The position numbers and the translations under genes are program-made. Below are positions 56,360 through 62,509 of a stretch of DNA of 64,000 nt, one piece after another (position 1 is the first letter of the stretch; every line of letters starts with the position of its first letter). Below the pieces are notes generated by a model. The model was not told where the DNA came from. It was given only the letters and a program-made list of their open reading frames with translations, and searched no databases. This stretch comes from JAXMEQ01 sp046348225 (lineage in GTDB: Bacteria > Pseudomonadota > Gammaproteobacteria > Burkholderiales > Burkholderiaceae_C): NCBI GenBank assembly GCA_046348225.1, contig JAXMEQ010000002.1:62001-126000 (forward strand), read 5' to 3'.

Positions 56360-56796
56360 TGCAACAACAAAATTCTTACTCTGCATCCGGCCTGCAAGAC
56401 GACTTCGGCCGGCGAATTGCAGCCCGTCTGTCGGCGGGCACGGGCGACATGCCCTACGAGATCACCGAGCGTCTGCGGGCCGCGCGTGCCCAAGCGCTGG
56501 CACGACGCAAACTTTCGGTCACCCGTACGGCGCCGGTGCTGGCCATGGCCGGTGGCAACGCCACACTCGGCTTTGACGGCGACGGGCTGGGGTTCTGGGG
56601 TCGCATCGCTTCGGCCCTGCCGATCGTGGCGCTGGCAGCGGGCCTGGTGGCCATCAATGTTGTCCAGAACGAATACCGTGCCCAGGAAGTCGCTGAGGTC
56701 GATGCCGCCTTGCTGACCGACGACCTGCCGCCCGCAGCCTACGCCGACCCGGGCTTCGTCCAGTTCCTCAAGACCAGCAGCGAACGCAGCCAGTAA
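56356..56796 (+). CDS. DUF3619 family membrane protein, candidate anti-sigma factor
   Basis: A 146-residue protein with a cytosolic N-terminal part (about 1-85), one membrane helix (about 94-112, LPIVALAAGLVAINVV) and a short outer C-terminus. It is cotranslated with the sigma factor before it. Size and layout (cytosolic head, single membrane helix) resemble many anti-sigma factors; direct evidence is lacking. The DUF3619 assignment rests on recall of the N-terminal LQDDFGRRIAARLS and the position. Confidence 0.75.
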   Translation: MMQQQNSYSASGLQDDFGRRIAARLSAGTGDMPYEITERLRAARAQALARRKLSVTRTAPVLAMAGGNATLGFDGDGLGFWGRIASALPIVALAAGLVAINVVQNEYRAQEVAEVDAALLTDDLPPAAYADPGFVQFLKTSSERSQ

Positions 56797-56813
56797 GAAC
56801 GCGCCGGACCGCC

Positions 56814-57566
56814 ATGCACCCTGCCCGTCCGCCCCTGCCTGTTGCCCGTTTGGGCTGGCACCAGCACGGGGTGGCGTTGGTAGGACTGGTGGTGGCGGTT
56901 GGCACCGCCTCTGCAGCCTTCACACCCTCCACCCAGGCCCAGACCGCAGTGCCTGCGGTGGTCGCCCAGGCCGCCGCGGACACCCATGCGGTGCCCGCCA
57001 AGCCAGCCACCCGCCCCGCGGCCTCCCCGCCGCGCACTGGCAAGGTGGCGGCCGGCGGGCCGGCCTGGACCGAGCTCAATCCGGCCCAGCAGCAGGCACT
57101 GAAGCCGCTCGCAGCGCAATGGACCACGATCAGCGAGGCGCAGAAGCGCAAATGGCTGGCCCTGTCCCAGAACTACCCCAAGCTGCCGGCGGCCGAGCAG
57201 GCCAAGCTGCACAGCCGCATGACCGAATGGGTGGCACTGAGCCCGCAGCAGCGCGCGGCGGCCCGGCTGAATTTCGCTGACACCCAGCAGCTGTCGCCCG
57301 ACGACAAGAAGGCCAAGTGGGAGGCCTACCAGTCACTCAGCGACGAAGAGAAGCGCAAGCTCGCGGCCAAGGCAGCGCCCAAGCCCGCCGGCGCCGCCAC
57401 GGCCGTCAAGCCCGTGCCGCCGCAGAAGCTGGCCAAGGTCAAAGACAAGTCCGACCCCAAGGACAAGCCGAAAATCGCGGACACAGCGCCGCGCGTGAAT
57501 CACAATACGCTTCTGCCCACGCAGCAGACGGCTGCGCCGCTAACCGCGCCGGTGCAGCACAACTGA
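56814..57566 (+). CDS. DUF3106 domain protein, secreted
   Basis: A 250-residue protein with an N-terminal signal or anchor (about 18-45, GVALVGLVVAVGTASAAF). The DUF3106 core is at about 82-180: WTELNPAQQQALKPLAAQWT, KWLALSQNYPKLPAAEQAKL, and RMTEWVALSPQQRAAARLNF. The C-terminus is a Lys/Pro-rich tail. Function is unknown; it is part of the sigma-DUF3619 block and may be periplasmic. Confidence 0.82.
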   Translation: MHPARPPLPVARLGWHQHGVALVGLVVAVGTASAAFTPSTQAQTAVPAVVAQAAADTHAVPAKPATRPAASPPRTGKVAAGGPAWTELNPAQQQALKPLAAQWTTISEAQKRKWLALSQNYPKLPAAEQAKLHSRMTEWVALSPQQRAAARLNFADTQQLSPDDKKAKWEAYQSLSDEEKRKLAAKAAPKPAGAATAVKPVPPQKLAKVKDKSDPKDKPKIADTAPRVNHNTLLPTQQTAAPLTAPVQHN

Positions 57567-57583
57567 TTTTTCCGGTTTCCCCG

Positions 57584-58135
57584 ATGACTGTTTCGACCGA
57601 TGGGCGCAGCGCTGCGCCTGCTGCGGCCCTGCCGCCCGTTGTACCTGACCTGACCGCCCCGCCCCTGGGCCGGCGCATGGCCTGCTGGCTTTATGAAGGC
57701 ATGCTGCTGTTTGCGGTGGTGTTCGTGGCCGGCTGGCTGTTCAGCACGCTCGGCCAGATGCGCAACGCCATGGACGAGCGCCGCCACCTGCTGCAGGCCT
57801 TCCTGTTCATCGTGTTCGGCATCTACTTTGCCTGGTTCTGGGCGCGCGGCCAGACGCTGGCCATGAAAACCTGGAACCTGCGGCTGGTGGACGTGGCCGG
57901 CCGGCCGGTAACCCAATTGCGCGCCCTCGGCCGATATGCGCTGAGCTGGCTGTGGTTCCTGCCGCCCCTGGCGGCCATTGCCCCCTTCAGGTTGTCGGCG
58001 GGCGAGTCGGTGGTCATCCTGCTGGGCTGGGTGGCGGTGTACGCGCTGCTCAGCCGCTTTCACCCGCAGCGCCAGTTCTGGCACGACGCGCTGGCGGGCA
58101 CCCGGCTGGTGTCGTCACCGCCGCTGAGCCGCTGA
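57584..58135 (+). CDS. RDD family membrane protein
   Basis: A 183-residue inner-membrane protein with about three helices. The RDD family marks are GRRMACWLYEGMLLFAVVFV near residue 27 and TLAMKTWNLRLVDVAGRPVT. RDD proteins have been linked to ion exchange in some bacteria. I took the ATG at 57584, 17 bases after the DUF3106 stop; the frame continuing from 57317 overlaps that gene. Confidence 0.85.
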   Translation: MTVSTDGRSAAPAAALPPVVPDLTAPPLGRRMACWLYEGMLLFAVVFVAGWLFSTLGQMRNAMDERRHLLQAFLFIVFGIYFAWFWARGQTLAMKTWNLRLVDVAGRPVTQLRALGRYALSWLWFLPPLAAIAPFRLSAGESVVILLGWVAVYALLSRFHPQRQFWHDALAGTRLVSSPPLSR

Positions 58136-58166
58136 GCCTGTCACTGTGGTGCGCCACAATCCACGC

Positions 58167-58565
58167 ATGCCCGCTCCGATTCCCCACGACGTCAATCCCC
58201 AGAAGGCCCGTACCGGGCTCAGCCGCGTCTGGCATGCCACCGGCTATTCGCTGGAAGGCTTGCGCGCGGGCTGGGGTGAAACCGCGTTCCGCCAGGAGGC
58301 CATTGCCGCCGCCGTGCTGCTGCCCGCTTCGTTCTGGCTGGGTCGCACCTGGGTGGAGGTGGCGCTGCTGGCCGGCTCGGTGCTGATCCTGATGATCGTG
58401 GAGCTGCTGAACACCGGCATTGAAACGGCCATCGACCGCATTGGCCCCGAGTGGCACGACCTGTCCAAACGCGCCAAGGACATGGGCAGTGCCGCCGTGC
58501 TGCTGAGCCTGCTGCTGTGCATCGGCATCTGGTGTGCGGCGCTGTGGCACCGGTTTGTCGCATGA
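58167..58565 (+). CDS. dgkA: Diacylglycerol kinase, DgkA
   Basis: A 132-residue integral membrane enzyme that phosphorylates diacylglycerol. It has three helices; the family motif is VELLNTGIETAIDRIGPEWH followed by DLSKRAKDMGSAAVLLSLLL, with the catalytic glutamates and asparagine. The ATG at 58167 sits just after a CACAAT (-10-like) box, so the in-frame GTG at 58146 is unlikely. Its stop overlaps the next gene start (ATGA). Confidence 0.94.
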   Translation: MPAPIPHDVNPQKARTGLSRVWHATGYSLEGLRAGWGETAFRQEAIAAAVLLPASFWLGRTWVEVALLAGSVLILMIVELLNTGIETAIDRIGPEWHDLSKRAKDMGSAAVLLSLLLCIGIWCAALWHRFVA

Positions 58566-59149
58566 CACCGGCCTTCTCGATCTGTGTGTACTGCGGCTCG
58601 CGACCGGGCAACGAGCCCGGCTTTGCCGGTCTCGCGCGCGCGGTCGGTGACTGGATTGGCCGCCACGGCGGGCAGCTGGTTTATGGCGGCGGCAACAACG
58701 GCCTGATGGGGGTGGTGGCCGACGCCACGCTGGCTGCCGGCGGCCGGGTGGTCGGCATCATTCCCAAAGCGCTGGTCGAGCGCGAATGGGCCAAGCTCGA
58801 CTGCACCGAGCTGCATGTGGTGGACACCATGCACGAGCGCAAGCGCCTGATGGCCGAACGCGCCGACGCCTTTCTGGCGCTGCCGGGCGGCATTGGCACG
58901 TTCGAGGAACTGTTTGAGGTCTGGACCTGGCGCCAGCTGGGCTACCACGACAAGCCAGTGGGCCTGCTCAACGCCGCGGGCTATTACGACAGCCTCCTGG
59001 TTTTCCTGCGCAGCAGCGTGGCGCACGGCTTCATGAGCGACTGGCAAATGGGCCTGCTGCAGGTGGGCAGCGACCCATCGCAACTGCTGCCGGCCCTGGT
59101 GCAGGCGGCCGGGCTCACGGCCAACCGCGTGAACCTCAGCGATATCTAG
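58562..59149 (+). CDS. LOG-family protein (TIGR00730, cytokinin riboside monophosphate phosphoribohydrolase type)
   Basis: A 195-residue Rossmann-fold protein. SICVYCGSRPGNEPGF opens the domain, LVYGGGNNGLMGVVAD follows, and the catalytic motif PGGIGTFEELFEVWTW is intact (PGGxGTxxE). Such proteins cleave AMP or cytokinin monophosphates to base and ribose phosphate. It is coupled to dgkA by a 4-base overlap. It is convergent with the P-II gene. Confidence 0.92.
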   Translation: MTPAFSICVYCGSRPGNEPGFAGLARAVGDWIGRHGGQLVYGGGNNGLMGVVADATLAAGGRVVGIIPKALVEREWAKLDCTELHVVDTMHERKRLMAERADAFLALPGGIGTFEELFEVWTWRQLGYHDKPVGLLNAAGYYDSLLVFLRSSVAHGFMSDWQMGLLQVGSDPSQLLPALVQAAGLTANRVNLSDI

Positions 59150-59155
59150 GCCGAT

Positions 59156-59494
59156 TCAGACGGCCGATTCGTCGGTCTCGCCGGTGCGGATGCGCACCAC
59201 CCGCTCGACGGTGGTGATGAAGATCTTGCCGTCGCCGATCTTGCCGGTGCGCGCGGCCTTGACGATGGCGTCCACGCAGCGGTCGGTGTCGTCGTCCTTC
59301 ACCACCACCTCCACCTTCACCTTGGGCAGGAAGTCCACCACGTATTCGGCGCCGCGGTACAGCTCGGTGTGGCCCTTCTGGCGGCCAAAGCCCTTGACCT
59401 CGGTGACCGTCAGGCCCGTCACGCCGCACTCGGCCAGGGCTTCGCGCACTTCTTCCAGCTTGAACGGCTTGACGATGGCGGTGATCTGCTTCAT
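59156..59494 (-). CDS. P-II family nitrogen regulatory protein, GlnB/GlnK type
   Basis: A 112-residue signal protein. The T-loop GRQKGHTELYRGAEYVVDFL carries Tyr51, the uridylylation site, and the B and C loops (KIGDGKIFI, VVRIRTGETDESA) bind ATP and 2-oxoglutarate. GlnB and GlnK are not separable by eye; a lack of an adjacent amtB favours GlnB. It lies 13 bases downstream of nadE on the same strand. Confidence 0.95.
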   Translation of the reverse strand: MKQITAIVKPFKLEEVREALAECGVTGLTVTEVKGFGRQKGHTELYRGAEYVVDFLPKVKVEVVVKDDDTDRCVDAIVKAARTGKIGDGKIFITTVERVVRIRTGETDESAV

Positions 59495-59507
59495 GGAATG
59501 TGTCCCC

Positions 59508-61169
59508 TCAAAGAAATTTGCTGGTAATAGGATAGCGCCAATCCTTGCCGAAGCTGCGGTGGCTGACCCGGATGCCCACCGGCGCCTGGCGGCGCTTGTA
59601 CTCGTTGATCTTGATCAGCCGCGTCACGCGGTCCACGTCGGCCCTGGCAAAACCGGCGGCCAGGATCTCGGCAGCCGACTGGTCGTTTTCCATGTAGCGC
59701 TCCAGGATTGCGTCCAGCACCTCGTACGGTGGCAGGCTGTCCTGGTCTTTCTGGTCGGGTCGCAGCTCGGCACTGGGCGGGCGCGTGATGATGCGTTCGG
59801 GAATCGGGTTGGCGCCGGTGCCATAGGGGTCATGTGCGTTGCGCCAGTGCGCCAGGCGGAACACCCGGGTCTTGAGCACGTCCTTGATCACCGCAAAGCC
59901 GCCGGCCATGTCGCCGTACAGCGTGCAGTAGCCGGTGGCCATCTCGCTCTTGTTGCCGGTGGTCAGCACGATGCTGCCGAACTTGTTGGACAGCGCCATC
60001 AGCAGCGTGCCGCGGATGCGCGCCTGGATGTTTTCTTCGGTGGTGTCTTCGGCCCGGCCGGCAAACTCGCCGGCCAGCGCGGCCTTGAAGGCCTCGAACT
60101 GGGGCACGATGGAGATCTCGTCGTAGCGCACGCCGAGCCGGCGCGCCATCTCGCGCGCGTCGATCCATGAAATGTCGGCGGTGTAGGGCGACGGCATCAT
60201 CACCGCACGCACCCGGTCGCGGCCCAGCGCGTCCACCGCCACGGCCAGCACCAGGGCCGAATCGATGCCGCCCGACAGGCCGAGGATGGCGCCCGGAAAG
60301 CCGTTCTTGCCGATGTAGTCGCGCACGCCTAGCACCAGCGCGTCCCAGAGATCGGCGTCCTCGGTGCCCGCCGGTTCCGTGGTTGCTACGATTTTGATAG
60401 CGCCCTGCGCAGATTCCACGCGGGCTGCGAACAGGTTTTCCTTGAAGCTCGGGGCCCGCCCTGCGAGTGTGGCGTCGGCGTTGATGGCAAACGACCGGCC
60501 CTCGAACACCACCTCGTCCTGCCCGCCCACCAGGTGCGCGTAGACCAGCGGCAGGCCACAGGCCCGCACGCGTTCGCGCATCGTGTCCTCACGCTCGCCG
60601 CCCTTGCCCACATGGAAGGGCGAGGCATTGATCACCGCCAGCAGCTCGGCCCCGGCGTCCTTGGCTGCCTGCGCGGGCGCCTCGAACCACGCGTCTTCAC
60701 AGATCAGCAGGCCGACCTTGACGCCTTCGACCTCAAACACGCAGCTGCCCGTGCCGGGCGTGAAATAGCGCCGCTCGTCAAACACCTGGTAGTTGGGCAG
60801 CTCGCGCTTGGCGTACGTGGCAATGACCGCACCGTCGCGCAGCACGCTCGCCGCGTTGTGCCGCTGCTGAACGGCCACGCTGCGGGTGCGCCGGTCGCCG
60901 CCAGTCGGGTGGCCCACCACCACCGTCATGCCCTTTAACCCGGCCAGCGCGCGGGCCACCTCGTTCACGGCATCATCACAGGCCGCAATGAAGGCGGGGC
61001 GCAGGAACAGGTCTTCGGCGGCGTAGCCGCAAATCGACAGCTCGGGGGTCAGCAGCAGGCGGGCGCCGTCGGCGTAAGCTGCACGGGCCGCCTCCACAAT
61101 CTTCCTGGCGTTGCCCGGCATGTCGCCCACGACGAAATTGAGTTGGGCGACGCAGAGTTTGAGAGTCAT
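59508..61169 (-). CDS. nadE: Glutamine-dependent NAD(+) synthetase, NadE
   Basis: A 553-residue cytosolic enzyme making NAD from deamido-NAD. The N-terminal glutaminase (nitrilase fold) has the Glu43-Lys121-Cys157 triad (TPELSICGYA, AKRELPNYQVFDERRYF, LLICEDAWFE); the synthetase domain has the PP-loop LGLSGGIDSALVLAV (299-304). Residues 246-263 (LFAARVESAQGAIKIVAT), in the linker between the domains, are encoded by a dispersed repeat. Its ATG overlaps the ATG of the divergent GNAT gene. The P-II gene follows. Confidence 0.96.
   Translation of the reverse strand: MTLKLCVAQLNFVVGDMPGNARKIVEAARAAYADGARLLLTPELSICGYAAEDLFLRPAFIAACDDAVNEVARALAGLKGMTVVVGHPTGGDRRTRSVAVQQRHNAASVLRDGAVIATYAKRELPNYQVFDERRYFTPGTGSCVFEVEGVKVGLLICEDAWFEAPAQAAKDAGAELLAVINASPFHVGKGGEREDTMRERVRACGLPLVYAHLVGGQDEVVFEGRSFAINADATLAGRAPSFKENLFAARVESAQGAIKIVATTEPAGTEDADLWDALVLGVRDYIGKNGFPGAILGLSGGIDSALVLAVAVDALGRDRVRAVMMPSPYTADISWIDAREMARRLGVRYDEISIVPQFEAFKAALAGEFAGRAEDTTEENIQARIRGTLLMALSNKFGSIVLTTGNKSEMATGYCTLYGDMAGGFAVIKDVLKTRVFRLAHWRNAHDPYGTGANPIPERIITRPPSAELRPDQKDQDSLPPYEVLDAILERYMENDQSAAEILAAGFARADVDRVTRLIKINEYKRRQAPVGIRVSHRSFGKDWRYPITSKFL
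60382..60440 (+). repeat. Dispersed repeat, copy R9 (inside nadE)
   Basis: GTTGCTACGATTTTGATAGC, then GCCCTGCGCAGATTCCACGC, then GGGCTGCGAACAGG match the family. It is antisense to nadE and read as AARVESAQGAIKIVATT, the same frame as copy R3 in hrpA. It lies in the linker between the two enzyme domains. Confidence 0.88.
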
Positions 61170-62460
61170 GTCAGCAGTGCAAAACAGTTCAAACGATTAT
61201 GTCACCCGGGTATTGGCCTCGCCGCTGGCGGTGAATGCCGGCGACTGGAACGCCCTGCACGCACTGCAGCCGCATGGCAGCCCGTTCATGCGCCACGAGT
61301 ACCTGGCCGCCCTGCACGAAAGCGGCAGCGCCACCCCCGCCACCGGCTGGACGCCGCGTTTTGTGACGCTGTGGCGCGGCGATGAACTGCACGCCGCCTG
61401 TGCGCTGTACCTCAAAACCCATTCCTACGGCGAGTACGTGTTCGACTGGGCCTGGGCCAACGCCTACGAGCAGCACGGCCTGGCCTACTACCCCAAGGCG
61501 CTGGTAGCGGCGCCCTTCACGCCGGTGCCCGGCGCGCGGCTGCTGGCGCGCGACGCCACCGCGCGGGCGGCGCTGCTGCGGGCGCTGCTGCAGTGGTGCT
61601 CGGCGGAAAAGCTGTCGTCGCTGCACCTGCTGTTCGCGGCGGATGATGACGTGGCGGCGTGTGAACAAGCCGGCCTGATGCTGCGCCATACCGTCCAGTT
61701 CCACTGGAAGAACATGGCCCCCACGCTCGGCACTGGCGTGTCCTCGCTGCCCCCCGAGGGGGCGCGTTTCGCCTTGGGGCGGCCCGGCGGCGAAACCCGC
61801 TATCGTGACTTCGACGCCTTCCTCGCCACCCTGAGCCAGGACAAGCGCAAGAAGATCCGCCAGGAGCGGCGCAAGGTGGCCGATGCGGGCGTGACCTTCC
61901 GCCACGCCCAGGGCCGCGCCATCACGCCTGCCGACTGGGACTTCTTCTACCGCTGCTACGAGCGCACCTACCTCGAGCATGGCAACGCGCCCTACCTCAC
62001 CCGCGACTTCTTCCAGCGCATGGCCGACACCCTGCCCGAGGCCTGGCTGCTGTTCACCGCCGAGCGCGGCGGCCGCCCGATTGCTACAAGTTTGATAGCG
62101 CTTCACGCAAGCGCCGCGAGGGCTACAGGCCAATTTGACTCAAACGCCGGCGAGAAGGTGGCCTATGGCCGCTACTGGGGCGCACTGGAGCGGGTGGACT
62201 GCCTGCACTTTGAGGCCTGCTACTACCAGCCGCTGCAGTGGTGCATCACCCAGGGCTATGACCGGTTCGAGGGCGGCGCCCAGGGCGAGCACAAGATGGC
62301 GCGCGCGCTGATGCCGGTGCGCACCACCAGCGCCCACTGGCTGGCCCACCCGGCCTTCGCCGATGCGGTGCAGCGCTTCCTGGAACGCGAGGGCGAAGGC
62401 ATCGACCACTATGTGGACCACCTCGCGCAGCGCAGCCCGTTCCGGCAAGACAAACCCTGA
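61168..62460 (+). CDS. GNAT-superfamily/FemAB-like protein (COG3146 type)
   Basis: A 430-residue protein of the peptidoglycan-type GNAT group (COG3146, DUF482). FMRHEYLAALHESGSATPAT and TLWRGDELHAACALYLKTHS open it; DKRKKIRQERRKVADAGVTF and YLTRDFFQRMADTLPEAWLL mark the second half, and GGAQGEHKMARALMPVRTTS is near the end. The substrate is unknown. Two repeats lie in frame: residues about 192-209 (SSLPPEGARFALGRPGG) from a second repeat type, and about 305-324 (ATSLIALHASAARATGQ) from the main one. The start codon overlaps that of divergent nadE; no ribosome site is seen. Confidence 0.8.
   Translation: MSAVQNSSNDYVTRVLASPLAVNAGDWNALHALQPHGSPFMRHEYLAALHESGSATPATGWTPRFVTLWRGDELHAACALYLKTHSYGEYVFDWAWANAYEQHGLAYYPKALVAAPFTPVPGARLLARDATARAALLRALLQWCSAEKLSSLHLLFAADDDVAACEQAGLMLRHTVQFHWKNMAPTLGTGVSSLPPEGARFALGRPGGETRYRDFDAFLATLSQDKRKKIRQERRKVADAGVTFRHAQGRAITPADWDFFYRCYERTYLEHGNAPYLTRDFFQRMADTLPEAWLLFTAERGGRPIATSLIALHASAARATGQFDSNAGEKVAYGRYWGALERVDCLHFEACYYQPLQWCITQGYDRFEGGAQGEHKMARALMPVRTTSAHWLAHPAFADAVQRFLEREGEGIDHYVDHLAQRSPFRQDKP
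61742..61793 (+). repeat. Second repeat type, in frame in the GNAT gene
   Basis: CTCGCTGCCCCCCGAGGGGG, then CGCGTTTCGCCTTGGGGCGG, then CCCGGCGGCGAAA. This GC-rich string resembles a short element I associate with Comamonadaceae genomes. Only one good copy is present; a weak match (CCCCCCGAGG) lies in cysW near 23115-23140. It encodes SSLPPEGARFALGRPGGE. Confidence 0.55.
62081..62141 (+). repeat. Dispersed repeat, copy R10 (inside the GNAT gene)
   Basis: TTGCTACAAGTTTGATAGCG, CTTCACGCAAGCGCC and GCGAGGGCTACAGGCCAATT match the full family. It is read as ATSLIALHASAARATGQF, the same frame as the forward copies in the CbiX-type gene, dsbB and the DUF934 gene. Confidence 0.9.
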
Positions 62461-62509
62461 TGCTGAGCGCGGGGCGCCGGGTTAAGGTGGGCCCACCCGG
62501 AGACAACGC

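Noticed and set aside
59516..59545. Possible further repeat copy in the 3' end of nadE (GGATAGCGCC)
   Set aside because: Only the GATAGCGCC string matches; it encodes the conserved NadE C-terminus and lacks the rest of the repeat.
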